Shown one piece after another: positions 21,949 through 31,351 of a DNA stretch of 64,000 bases. Both the position numbers and the translations under genes were made by a program. Source of the stretch: Azorinus chamasolen (lineage: Eukaryota; Mollusca; Bivalvia; Cardiida; Solecurtidae); the NCBI GenBank assembly GCA_963576725.1, contig OY755240.1:14686378-14750377 (forward strand), given 5' to 3'. The notes beneath the pieces were generated by a model that ran no database searches, was not told where the DNA came from, and was given only the letters and a program-made list of their open reading frames with translations. Position 1 is the stretch's first letter; each line of letters opens with the position of its first letter.

Positions 21949-22018
21949 TGTCAAACAGCTTGGATCCAGATCAGACTTCGGGTAACTTGTCTGATCTGGA
22001 TCCAAGCTGTTTGACACA
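21949..22018. repeat. Isolated P2-like palindrome
   Basis: GTCAAACAGCTTGGATCCAG pairs with CTGGATCCAAGCTGTTTGAC around a short loop (ACTTCGGGTAACTTG). Confidence 0.8.
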
Positions 22019-22082
22019 CGAGTAGTACTTTCCGAGAAGCTCGACCGAATCGGACATAAGTAAAACTAGTAACACGTCGGAA

Positions 22083-22337
22083 GTTACCCCTTTCCTTCAT
22101 ACTCGTATAAACATGTTTTCACGCATTTGCAAACAGAGTAGACCCAGATATAGGAGCCGTCTGTTCAGGGTCTGCTCTGTTTTCTAATGGAATTTGAAAT
22201 ATCTGTTTCTTTACTTTCTAAAATGGCTACAATTTTCCACTTTGTACATGTATAATTATCTTATTATAACTATTTTATCTACGAATATTCAGTAGGTATT
22301 GACATTTTGAATGAATATAGAAGAGGGAAGGGGTTAA
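22083..22337. mobile_element. P1b MITE
   Basis: CCCTTTCCTTCATACTCG start, CAAACAGAGTAGACCCAGAT, AAATGGCTACAATTTTCCAC, and end GAGGGAAGGGGTTAA. The left hairpin arm is shortened (AGATATAGGAGCCG). Confidence 0.8.
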
Positions 22338-22385
22338 GCAGACCCAACCGTGTTTATTCTACACGGCACCTTCTAGAGTCGGTGT

Positions 22386-22609
22386 TTAACTCGTTACCTC
22401 ATAGTCTATTTTTAGATACAACTTCTTTGAATAAATCTACCGAAAAGGAGCATTAACTAGAGAAAGGGAAAAGTTTAGAATTTCGTTTGAAACCATTGTG
22501 ATAAATAGAGCATTTGCTCCTAAAGGAGCAAATGCTCTATTTATCACAATGGTTTCAAAAAAGTTATTTTTACAGAGTCGTCAAAAGTCAATATGAGGGA
22601 ATGGGTTAA
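22386..22609. mobile_element. P3 MITE, full length
   Basis: Flanked by TTAA. Contains TACCGAAAAGGAGCATTAAC, the perfect hairpin TTGTGATAAATAGAGCATTT with tip GCTCCTAAAGGAGC, and end TATGAGGGAATGGGTTAA. A P1-type core fragment follows at about 22621-22683. Confidence 0.85.
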
Positions 22610-22698
22610 CGTCTAAGCGCACAGAACAGACCCAGATAACGCGGTTGCTGCAGGAGTCGCCCGTCAGGGTCTGCTCTGTTTGCTTATGAAATAATGTA

Positions 22699-23118
22699 CA
22701 GTGAACCCTCGTTACAACGGAAGTGTTTGTTTCCAGACATTTTGATGGTATTTCCAGACATTTTGCTGGTATAACGAGATTGCCGTTATAACGAGTTTAA
22801 ATATGAAATGAACCATGTGGCCAGTTTTAAACTAGTATCAAGTATCAGTTAAGTCTTTGAAACAACCATTTAATATTTAGGTGCAATGCCAATAAGACAG
22901 GTGAACGCTTAATGCAGAACACAAGAAGTGCAAAAAGCTCCCTTGTCTCTTCTGGTCACTTCTTGTGTTCTGCATTAAGCGATCACCTGTCTTATTGGCA
23001 TTGCACCTAAATATCAAATGGTTGTTTCAAAGACTTAACTGTAATTTTGTTTCAATGCATACTGCCAGTATAACGAGGGTGTCATTGTAACGAATGCCGG
23101 TATAATGAAGGTTCACTG
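22699..23118. mobile_element. T3 palindromic MITE, full length
   Basis: Flanked by TA. Ends CAGTGAACCCTCGTTACAAC and ATGAAGGTTCACTG. A near-perfect inner palindrome (CAATGCCAATAAGACAGGTG ... CACCTGTCTTATTGGCATTG) surrounds a T-type GCTTAATGCAGAACACAAG core. Confidence 0.9.
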
Positions 23119-23177
23119 TACATGTATGTATGCTTCTACAGTTTGCCATTGCCATCAGCCTTCCACATTTGTACATA

Positions 23178-23320
23178 GAAAGCCTCTCTAAACCGGGAAT
23201 ATAACAAAGAAAATGTATATTTAGGCAGGTGACAGCTTAATGCCGGGTGAAAGTCATACAGACAGCTCATGTGGGTGCTTTCAGCGCGACTGTTACCCTG
23301 CATAAAGCTGTCACTTGTCT
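23178..23320. mobile_element. T4 fragment
   Basis: AAAGCCTCTCTAAACCGGGA left region, hairpin GGTGACAGCTTAATGCCGGG, and right arm CATAAAGCTGTCACTTGTCT, cut by the next P1b at a TTAA. Confidence 0.65.
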
Positions 23321-23569
23321 TAACCCTTTACCTGTTCTGTATTTAGGTTAAATTTCATTACTTACTGAATATTCATTAACAAAATAGTTATAAAGAAATA
23401 TGGAAGGTGGAACATTGTAGACATTTTTGACAGCAAAGAAACAGATCTATCAAATTATATTAGCAAACAGAGCAGACCCTGATCAGACGGCTCCTCTATG
23501 AGCCGTCTGATCTGGGTCTACTCTGTTTGCAAATGCGTGAAAACACGTTTATAAGAGGGAAAGGGTTAA
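23320..23569. mobile_element. P1b MITE, full length (reference copy)
   Basis: TTAACCCTTTACCTGTTCTG to GAGGGAAAGGGTTAA. The 68-bp hairpin is GCAAACAGAGCAGACCCTGA with tip GGCTCCTCTATGAGCC. It sits where a T4 arm would continue AAGCTG, so it is probably nested there. Confidence 0.9.
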
Positions 23570-23587
23570 AGACTCGCATTGGTACTA

Positions 23588-23792
23588 CAGTAAAACCTCT
23601 CTATAACAACCACTAACTTCCATTCAAATAGTTTGTGTTAAAGGAATGTGTCTGCTTAAAGCAAGGTGAAAGTCAAACAGAACGCTCCTATAGGAGCGTT
23701 CTGTTTGACTTTCACCTTGCTTTAAGCAGACACCTGCCCTAAATACCAACTAATTAACACAATTTAGTGACCGCTGTAGAGAGGTTTTACTG
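23588..23792. mobile_element. T1 palindromic MITE, full length
   Basis: Flanked by TA. Ends CAGTAAAACCTCTCTATAAC and GTAGAGAGGTTTTACTG. The hairpin has an almost perfect stem and the exact tip CTCCTATAGGAG. Confidence 0.9.
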
Positions 23793-23983
23793 TAATTTGA
23801 ATGTCCAAATTATCAGGATTTTCATGTACCATTAAGCCAATAAATTTTAAGTTTGATAATGTCATTATTTATTATATGAATGTTCACCCAGCAAAGGGTC
23901 TAATTTAGCATCAAAAAGTCGGCCACTATGTACCCATCTAGCGATGTATCTTTGAAGTACACCTCTGTTGTTATTGTTATCGT

Positions 23984-24110
23984 GCAGGTGTGCAGAATTT
24001 CCGTCCGTTGTCTTGGAAACCAAACAATTTACCACCGGTGACCGTGGCGTGTTATCAGCGAAATCTTCAAAACACCGGTCACTTTCGCACGGACGGAAAT
24101 GGTCAAAGGT
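23984..24110. repeat. Inverted repeat; likely source of a filler sequence
   Basis: TTTCCGTCCGTTGTCTTGGA on the left and GCACGGACGGAAATG on the right, with inner ACCGGTGACC / ACCGGTCAC. Bases 23984-24017 match 27062-27095 exactly over 34 bp. An 86-codon - strand ORF covers it, but it ends inside P1-like sequence and is not supported as a gene. Confidence 0.55.
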
Positions 24111-24197
24111 GTAAACCTTGGACACTCACGATATATAAATGAAGCCGAGAACCTAAATACGCCTTATCTATGACGTCACATGCCACTATAGAAACAC

Positions 24198-24415
24198 ATT
24201 AACCCTTGTTCTATGTTTATTCGAAATTTCAATACCAACTGAATATTCATATACAAAATAGTTATAATGAAACATGGAAGGTGGAACATTGTAGCCATTT
24301 TAGAAAGTAAAGAAACCGATCTATCAAAATTCCGTTAGCAAACAGAACAGTCCCGGGTCAGACGGCTACTATAGGAGCTGTCTGAACTGGGTCTATTCTG
24401 TTTGCAGACACGTGA
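24198..24415. mobile_element. P1b MITE, right end lost
   Basis: ATTAACCCTTGTTCTATG start, ACTGAATATTCATATACAAA, GGAAGGTGGAACATTGTAGC, core GCAAACAGAACAGTCCCGGG with its complement, ending after GCAGACACGTGAC. Confidence 0.8.
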
Positions 24416-24520
24416 CAAGTGTACGACTTCTACATGTACCTATATATTATCTTTGTGAACACAATGAAACCTTTGTCCGTATCAATGGTCGTCAGCTTTA
24501 AATTTCAAACACAATATGTC

Positions 24521-24960
24521 TTCCATTCTGCTCCACAGGTGCCAGGTGCGTGATCATCTCATAAATACTACTTATAAATATCTTCAAATACGTCTAGACA
24601 TCATACTTTGATAGCAAAATAGTGTACAATAGAAACCCTCTGATGCGACCACTTAATGAATCGACATGGGTGTCTTTATAAGCAGGTGGATGCTTACTAC
24701 AGGGCAAAAGTAATGCAGAAAGCTCCTAGAGGAGCTTTCTGCATTACTTTTGTCCTGCATTAAGCTACCACCTGCATCTAGCACCAAGAATCATACCTCT
24801 TTTAGGTGGTCGCATTAGCGGGATTTTACTGTATTACTTTTTTACTATACGAAAAAATTATTTTTTACTGTCAAAGTATGATGTCTAGACGTATTTGAAG
24901 ATATTTATAAGTAGGGTTTATGAAATGGCCACGCGCCTGGTACCTATGTTCTGTTCCAGA
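24521..24960. repeat. Large inverted repeat hosting a T5 element
   Basis: The left arm contains TACTTATAAATATCTTCAAA and ACGTCTAGACATCATACTTT. The right arm has their complements (AAAGTATGATGTCTAGACGT, TTTGAAGATATTTATAAGTA). The arms are about 95 bp and flank the T5 copy at 24627-24831. Confidence 0.85.
24627..24831. mobile_element. T5 palindromic MITE, full length, nested
   Basis: Flanked by TA. Ends CAATAGAAACCCTCTGATGC and GGGATTTTACTG. Hairpin GCAGGTGGATGCTTACTACA ... with tip AGCTCCTAGAGGAGCT and TTCTGCATTACTTTTGTCC. It sits at the centre of the larger inverted repeat. Confidence 0.9.
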
Positions 24961-25233
24961 GTCTAAACAGTCTGATACCGGGAGTCTGGTCATTATCCAT
25001 TGAAAAGTTTGTTTCTGTTTTGAATAGTACATAGTTTTGAATGAGTTAATCTAGTCATTTTTGAGCTTGGAAGACTTAAAATTTGTAAGCGTATAGATCT
25101 AATAATATGTTATTTACATATATCACATCACTTCATTAATATTCATTAACTACATTTGAGTAATATCAGAAATAAACTATAGAATGAGTTGTATAAAATT
25201 CCATAAGCCAGCAGATCATACCAAGTTACTGCG

Positions 25234-25664
25234 TTAACCACTTCCTCATATAGACGACTTTACGCACCTGTAAGTCACCATTTGAAACCATTGTGGTAAA
25301 TACAGCATTTACTCAATAGGATCAAATGCTATGTTTACCACAATTGCTTCAAAGCTGCACAATTTTAACCCTTTCGCTGCCAAACCCTGTCGTCTGCTAA
25401 CTTTGTCGTCTGCTACAAATTTTCATTATTTTGATGTTCTTCTTTTTTGTTTCAAAAACATAGTAACAGTAACAAAAAGTTTGGATCCTGATGAGACGCC
25501 GAGTCTCATCTGGATCGAAACTGTTTGCATAGGTAATCACAGATCCGGCATTGGCAGCGAAAGGGTTAAAATGTTTCTTTTTTTGTAGTAAATGCTCCTT
25601 TTCAGTAAATTTATTCTACGAGGTTAGGTCTGAAAATAGCCTATGAGGGAGTGAGTGAAACATA
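25234..25664. mobile_element. P3 MITE interrupted by P2
   Basis: The left part (TTAACCACTTCCTCATATAG, hairpin AAATACAGCATTTACTCAAT, up to TGCACAATTT) and the right part (AATGTTTCTTTTTTTGTAGT, AATGCTCCTTTTCAGTAAAT, GCCTATGAGGGAGTGAGTGA) are two pieces of one P3 separated by a complete P2. Confidence 0.85.
25375..25569. mobile_element. P2 MITE nested in P3
   Basis: Flanked by TTAA. TTAACCCTTTCGCTGCC to GGCAGCGAAAGGGTTAA, core AAAAAGTTTGGATCCTGATG with a shortened loop. The TTAA repeats at both ends fit target-site duplication. Confidence 0.9.
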
Positions 25665-25939
25665 ATCAAAGCACCCTAGTTGCTCGGTGGTTCATCCGGA
25701 TCCAATCAGTATGCATCTGAGATCAGAGATTTGCGATCTCCTATACGCGGTTGGCACCGACAGAAGAGTTAACAGCGAAGTAATTATCTGTACAAACATA
25801 TCAAGGACTACAGTGAAGATTCACTCATACGACCACTTAAAAGAAGTCTAAGTTCTGGATTTTTAAAACAGGTGGCAGCTTAATGCAGGACAAAAGTGAT
25901 ACAGAAAACTCCTACAGGAGCTTACTGTATTACTCTGGA

Positions 25940-26853
25940 CCTGCATTTAGTAACTATGTGCCGTAACAGTATCATATGACCTGCATTAAGTAACCACGTG
26001 CCGTTACAGTATCCTATGACCTGCAATTAGTAATATGTGCCGTAACAGTATCATATGACCTGCATTAAGTAACCACGTGCCGTTACAGTATCCTATGACC
26101 TGCAATTAGTAATATGTGCCGTAACAGTATCATATGACCTGCATTAAGTAACCACGTGCCGTTACAGTATCCTATGACCTGCAATTAGTAATATGTGCCG
26201 TAACAGTATCATATGACCTGCATTTAGTAACTATGTGCCGTAACAGTATCATATGACCTGCATTAAGTAACCACGTGCCGTTACAGTATCCTATGACCTG
26301 CAATTAGTAATATGTGCCGTAACAGTATCATATGACATGCATTAAGTAACCACGTGCCGTTACAGTATCCTATGACCTGCAATTAGTAATATGTGCCGTA
26401 ACAGTATCATATGACCTGCATTAAGTAACCACGTGTCATTACAGTATCATATGACCTGCATTTAGTAATCTGTGCCGGTACAGTATCATATGATTTGCAT
26501 TAAGTAACCACCTGCCGTTACAGTATCCTATGACCTGCATTTAGTAACCACGTGTCGGTACAGTATCATATGACCTGATATTAAGTAACCACGTGCCGTT
26601 ACAGTATCATATGACCTGCATTTAGTAACCACGTGTCGGTACAGTATCATATGACCTGATATTAAGTAACCACGTGCCGTTACAGTATCCTATGACCTGC
26701 ATTTAGTAACCACGTGTCGGTACAGTATCCTATGACCTGCATTTAGTAACCACGTGCCGTTACAGTATCCTATGACCTGCATTTAGTAACCACGTGTCAG
26801 TACAGTATCATATGATCTGCATTAAGTAACCACCTGCTGCTACAGTATCCTGT
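25940..26853. repeat. 40-bp satellite with a 79-bp dimer pattern
   Basis: About 23 units such as CCTGCATTAAGTAACCACGT + GCCGTTACAGTATCCTATGA. In the left half two types alternate (CCTGCATTAAG... and CCTGCAATTAGTAATATGTG), giving a 79-bp higher-order unit; the right half is more mixed. Confidence 0.95.
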
Positions 26854-26861
26854 ATAAATAA

Positions 26862-27061
26862 TTAACCCTTTCCTCCATAGGCTATTTTTAGACCAAACCT
26901 CTTTGAATGAATGAATCTACCCTAAAGGGGTATTTACTAGAGAAAAATAAAATTATAGAGTTTTGTAGAGTGAAACCATTGTGATAAATAGAGCATTTGC
27001 TCCTATAGGAGCAAATGCTCTATTTATCACAATAGTTTCAAGAAATGGTTATTAAAGAGGC
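26862..27061. mobile_element. P3 MITE, right end truncated
   Basis: TTAACCCTTTCCTCCATAGG start, hairpin TTGTGATAAATAGAGCATTT with the exact tip CTCCTATAGGAG, stopping after TTATTAAAGAGGCG where a full copy would go on to GGGTTAA. Confidence 0.85.
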
Positions 27062-27095
27062 GCAGGTGTGCAGAATTTCCGTCCGTTGTCTTGGA
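27062..27095. repeat. 34-bp filler identical to 23984-24017
   Basis: GCAGGTGTGCAGAATTTCCG continuing to TTGGA is identical over 34 bases to the segment 3.1 kb upstream, in the same orientation. It sits exactly between the broken P3 end and resumed T5/satellite sequence. Confidence 0.85.
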
Positions 27096-27461
27096 CCTGT
27101 ATTAAGTAAACACCTGCTGCTACAGTCTCCTATGTAAATAAGTAATATGATCCCTGTAGTGAGACTTTACTTTATAATTATTTTTAAAAAGTTTTTATTC
27201 TTTTTTTTAAACGCACTGTAGCAAAGCCAGGTAGTTGCATATATCCGATTAGACGCCGATTTATTTGGGTCCGTGTGTGGTTCCGAACTGTTTAAGGTCC
27301 TTGATTTATTTTTTGTAAAGGAGCGGAAGAAAATAATTTGAAAGTTGTGCAGACAACGTTCATTTTCAGATAAATGTTGAAAGGTTTATTCTAGAGACCC
27401 GGGTGCATGGTATCTACGCAATCAACCCGCAGCCCATCAACATAGCTAAGACTCTGTTCCT

Positions 27462-27604
27462 ACAATACAACCCTCTATCGCTAATAAGGCCACACAATTT
27501 ATTAAAAATGCAAGTGGTTGCTTAATGCAGGGTAACAATAATACCTACAGTCCCTATAGAAGCTTTTTGCATAAGGTTTGTACTGCTTTAACTTTCCACC
27601 TATA
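27462..27604. mobile_element. T-type MITE remnant
   Basis: CAACCCTCTATCGCTAATAA, hairpin GTGGTTGCTTAATGCAGGGT and the degraded right arm GTACTGCTTTAACTTTCCAC. Confidence 0.55.
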
Positions 27605-27854
27605 AACCCTTTCCCTGATGAGTATATATGTAGGAAATAAAGACGTCATAAATATTAAAAAGATTATTTCTTTATAATGGCATATATGAACACAGGACAT
27701 TTTGGCTCAGGCAGAATCTGTAATATCAGATTTATATTTCACCAAAAGCAAACAGAGCAGACCCTGATCAGACGGCTCCTATAGGAGCCGTCTGATCTGG
27801 GTCTACTCTGTTTGCAAATGCGTCAAAATGCGCTTACATAAAGGAAATGGTTAA
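27602..27854. mobile_element. P1a MITE, full length (reference copy)
   Basis: AAACCCTTTCCCTGATGAG to AAAGGAAATGGTTAA. Flank AATGGCATATATGAACACAG and GACATTTTGGCTCAGGCAGA. The perfect hairpin GCAAACAGAGCAGACCCTGA has the exact tip CTCCTATAGGAG. Confidence 0.9.
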
Positions 27855-28135
27855 ATATCAGTTGTTCTTTTCAGTAGTCATATTAGCGAGACGTTACCTT
27901 ACCCAGTAGCTTTCATCTACAACTTTCCATTTCCTCCCTTAAATGGCATCGGAATGCCAAGTCATTTGGTTGCTGATTATTTGAATAGTTACTCGGCGTC
28001 ACTTCCGGAGACAGGGGTCTAAAGAGTTGCACCACTCGCAGAACATTGACATTAGAGTACAATAAATTGAAGTTTCATAAAATTGAACGATGAATGTAGA
28101 TCGTAATTATACATGTTTGGTGCCAATCATACATA

Positions 28136-28335
28136 GTGACATTATTAATATTGATTAGATCAATCTTTATAATGTCATATGAATACAGGAACATAATCTG
28201 TAGAATTAAATCTAAATTATTTCAAATGCAGACAGGGCAGGTCCTGATAAGGCGGCTCCTATATACAGACAGACGCCGTCTGATCTGCGTCTATTCTGTT
28301 GCAAAAGCGTAGAAAAAATATTTATGGAATAAACG
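28136..28335. mobile_element. P1a MITE with altered tip
   Basis: ATTATTAATATTGATTAGAT, AATGTCATATGAATACAGGA, core CAGACAGGGCAGGTCCTGAT. An extra ATACAGACAGACGCC interrupts the hairpin tip. Confidence 0.7.
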
Positions 28336-28337
28336 TA

Positions 28338-28441
28338 TACTGTGACACTATTTAGAATAGTCTCTTCGAGACGTTTCTGAAGATTGGTCACAGTATAGGG
28401 TTTGATGGAGGAATGACGATTTTAATATAAAGGTACTCACT
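28338..28441. repeat. S1 palindrome, left side shortened
   Basis: ACTATTTAGAATAGTCTCTT ... GGTCACAGTATAGGGTTTGA, then TGACGATTTTAATATAAAGG. Confidence 0.7.
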
Positions 28442-28506
28442 TAACCATTTACCTCCTGTATACATACACAAGAATCATTCACTTCGTGAATTTTCATTGA
28501 CTAACT

Positions 28507-28735
28507 TTAACCCATTCCCTCATATTGACGACTTTTGGAGACTCTGTAAAAGTCACTGTGTGAAACCACTGCGATAAATAGAGCATTTGCTCCTATAGGA
28601 CCAAATGTTCTATTTATCACAATGGTTTCAAACTACAAAATTCTAAAATGTTCTTTTTCTCTAGTTAATGCTCCTTTTCGGTAGATTTATTCAAATAGAT
28701 TGTATCTAAAAATAGCCTTTGGGGTAATGGGTTAA
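28507..28735. mobile_element. P3 MITE, full length
   Basis: Flanked by TTAA. TTAACCCATTCCCTCATATT to GGGGTAATGGGTTAA. Hairpin AAATAGAGCATTTGCTCCTA and its complement. It is 229 bp, the same as the copy at 39889. Confidence 0.9.
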
Positions 28736-28789
28736 TAATGCTATCTTAACACTAGAACCTTTGGGAATGACAGTTCTACATACATGTAT

Positions 28790-29072
28790 AGTTGAACTTC
28801 GATAACTCGAACTTCAAGGGACCATACAAATTAGTTCGAGATAACAGAAGTTCGAGTCATCCGATTTCTAATCTGAACAATTTAATACAGGTGTAAAGTA
28901 ATGCTGAAAGATTACTTTAGAACTGTATTAAGCGGTCACATGTGTTTCTAGATATCTGTAGAGATTCATTATTAGAGCAATTCTGTATTGTAAGTTTTGA
29001 CAGGACTGACCTTTTAGGTCGAGTTATCCCGAATTTCGAGTTATCCGAGTTCGAGATATCGAATTTCAACTG
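28790..29072. mobile_element. T2 palindromic MITE
   Basis: Flanked by TA. TAGTTGAACTTCGATAACTC and GATATCGAATTTCAACTG ends; inner GTTCGAGATAACAGAAGTTC. The central hairpin is short (TAATGCTGAAAGATTACTTT). P1 core remnants follow at 29080-29147. Confidence 0.8.
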
Positions 29073-29164
29073 TAGTTTCATTTATAGAGCAGATCCTGCC
29101 TAGACAACTCCTATAGATCCTGTTTGATCTGGGTCTAGTCTATTTGCCACGGTGTTATGAAAAG

Positions 29165-29383
29165 GTATTCTTATCAGGTATTGACGCCTCTATAAAATCA
29201 CTTTCTGAAACCATTGCGACAAATAGAGCATTTGCTCCCATGGAACAAATGCTATATTTATCAAATGGTTTCAAAACTACACAATTCTAAAATTTTCCTT
29301 TTCTATAGTAAACGCCCCTTTTTGGTAAATGTATTCAAAGAGGTTGGGTCTAAAATATCCTATGAGTGAATTAAATGGGTTAA
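29165..29383. mobile_element. P3 MITE
   Basis: TATTGACGCCTCTATAAAAT, hairpin AAATAGAGCATTTGCTCCCA, TAAACGCCCCTTTTTGGTAA, end TGAATTAAATGGGTTAA. Confidence 0.8.
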
Positions 29384-29554
29384 GGAAGAATCCTACACAA
29401 GTTTACGCACTTATTCGATTAAAACATTTCCACGTTGACGTTTCAGTTAATACATAAGAAAAAATGAATATGGATATTTAGCACATGCTCTACATCGTCG
29501 CTGTGCTATTAACCAATAAAGTTGCGAGATTTCAGGGCGTTGGCTTCAGTACTA

Positions 29555-29625
29555 TATTGCGTAAATTTCTGTCCATTTCATCGATAAATGACAGCTGTGA
29601 ATGGCAACTGTCAATTTATCGGTGA
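29555..29625. repeat. Short inverted repeat
   Basis: TTTCATCGATAAATGACAGC pairs with AACTGTCAATTTATCGGTGA. It lies upstream of the small secreted ORF. Confidence 0.55.
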
Positions 29626-29842
29626 AAAATAAAAGGATTGACTATGAAAACTGCAAATACAGTAGCACCTTTCTATACAAATTACTAAATACAATTTTAT
29701 TTGTTTGAATGGTAAAATTCTTTTTTTAAACGATTATGTTAAAAAGATAATTTGCTCGAAAAGATCTGTTGCTTTAGAGCAGTTTATTCTTAACATCATT
29801 CATTTTAAGATTAAACAATGCAAAACTTTTAAACAATTTACT

Positions 29843-30181
29843 ATGAAAGCAGTGCAATACAGTAGCTTGTTTATTGTGTTTGTATGTGGAATATATCTAT
29901 GCTCTCCTGATCTGGAGGAAATAAAGATTATTATTATTCTAAATGAATTACTAAATACAATTTACACATATTTCCAACTGAATGTTCCGGTACTCGGTCC
30001 GCTCTCTATAAATTCGCATGATCCACGGATTTGCGCGGCATACGATCACTTATGCACTTTGTTAATTCCGCATCTGATACCGGTTTTGAACAGGCGAGGT
30101 GGAAGTTTCCTCGTACTTGTATTAGAATGTAAAGATCGTCCAAATCGTTGTATTGAAGATTTCCTTAGCGCCTTCAAATAA
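29843..30181 (+). CDS. Possible small secreted protein (112 aa), unrecognised
   Basis: I chose the internal ATG at 29843 because it begins a convincing signal peptide (MKAVQYSSLFIVFVCGIYLC); the frame also stays open upstream to 29705. The mature part has a hydrophobic helix-like stretch (IKIIIILNELLNTIYTYF) and four further cysteines in two pairs (ICAAYDHLC and LECKDRPNRC), ending FLSAFK and TAA. This fits a small disulfide-bonded secreted peptide, but no family is recognised. No splice sites are needed. The segment 29641-29705 loosely repeats parts of this ORF (ATGAAAACTGCAAATACAGT; ATTACTAAATACAATTT). It is one of the few places where an ORF over 100 codons does not overlap a repeat, but it may still be chance. 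Confidence 0.4.
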   Translation: MKAVQYSSLFIVFVCGIYLCSPDLEEIKIIIILNELLNTIYTYFQLNVPVLGPLSINSHDPRICAAYDHLCTLLIPHLIPVLNRRGGSFLVLVLECKDRPNRCIEDFLSAFK

Positions 30182-30308
30182 TACGCCGAAATTCACTGTT
30201 TTGTCCGCCATGTTTTAGCGAAGAATGAGGCTTGCGAAAAAAGCTTGTTCATTTAATTTACCGAAACGTCAGTTTATATTTTGGCGGGAATATTGACGGC
30301 GACGGTAG

Positions 30309-30422
30309 AGCATTGTGCTAAATAGCTCAGAGCATGTTTATTTCATACTACAGAATATAGTCCTCTCGGCGCGTCCCGCGCCTTGAGGACTATATTCCGT
30401 AGTATGAAATAAAAATGCTCTA
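30309..30422. repeat. Palindrome with GC-rich loop
   Basis: TTTATTTCATACTACAGAAT with ATAGTCCTC pairs with GAGGACTATATTCCGTAGTA and TGAAATAAA. The loop is TCGGCGCGTCCCGCGCC, and outer AGAGCAT/ATGCTCT also pair. Confidence 0.8.
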
Positions 30423-30658
30423 ACCTATACGTAGGAAATAATGACTTCATGAATATTAATAAGATTATTTTTTATAATGGCTTATGAACAATGAATACGT
30501 GGCATTTTGGCTCAGGTAGAAGCTGTAGAATCAGATCTATATTACACCATAAGCAAACAGAAAAGACCCTGATCAGACGGCTCCTGGAGGAGCCGTCTGA
30601 TCTGGGTCTACTCTGTTTGCAGATGCGCGAAAATGCGCTTACATAAGCGAAAGGGCTA
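30420..30658. mobile_element. P1a MITE
   Basis: TATACGTAGGAAATAATGAC, GGCATTTTGGCTCAGGTAGA, hairpin GCAAACAGAAAAGACCCTGA with tip GGCTCCTGGAGGAGCC, end GCGAAAGGGCTAA. Confidence 0.85.
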
Positions 30659-30897
30659 AAGTAATCTTATTTGTAGTTGCGTCCCCTGTGTTGTCCAACC
30701 ACCATTTTCGGGCGTCTCTGTCATATTGACAACACACCCAACTAAAGGGGCCTTTAAGGAAGTGATAGGTCAAACAGTTTACACCTGACTAGTACAGATA
30801 ATTTTTCTATCCGGGTTCGCCTCAAACAAACAGATGAAATAGTGACGCCCACAGTAGGGTAAATCATTAGATGTTAGCATATGGTGGATCACAGCGG

Positions 30898-31078
<181 letters not shown>

Positions 31079-31089
31079 AACATCATGTT

Positions 31090-31350
31090 TAATACGCGTT
31101 GATACCCTGTCCCCACTGACTAGAATAGTGCCTTTCAGGTTCGAATTCCAGTGAGTCACATTAAATATTTCAACATTATAGTGAAGAAGATTTACAATTT
31201 ATTGCATGCGAAGGGTTGTAACAACATAAAGTTGTAGGGAGAGTAAATATGGTGTTCTATACACATTGAACCCTCTGGTGACTAAAGTATTGCCCGCAAG
31301 TTCGAATTCGAGTCAGGTCATATCGAATAATTAAATCCTCACAACATTGT
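31090..31350. other. Intergenic stretch with an imperfect direct repeat
   Basis: Two similar phrases occur: TTGATACCCTGTCCCCACTG with TTCGAATTCCAGTGAGTCAC (31098-31160), and ATTGAACCCTCTGGTGACTA with TTCGAATTCGAGTCAGGTCA (31265-31320). A weak third lies near 31850-31890. This is probably an old repeat. Confidence 0.45.
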
Positions 31351-31351
31351 A

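Larger units (their letters stand above)
25811..27171. mobile_element. T5 element swollen by a satellite and a P3 insertion
   Basis: The left end is CAGTGAAGATTCACTCATAC with ACGACCACTTAAAAGAAG, then the hairpin arm ACAGGTGGCAGCTTAATGCA. The right end is GTAGTGAGACTTTACT at about 27152-27171. Between them lie a 40-bp satellite, a truncated P3 and a 34-bp filler. This is inferred to be one T5 copy with later growth. Confidence 0.65.

Noticed and set aside
23865..24125. 86-codon - strand ORF with moderately protein-like composition
   Set aside because: It lies over an inverted repeat and ends within P1-like sequence; part of it is duplicated as filler at 27062. No splice or homology support.
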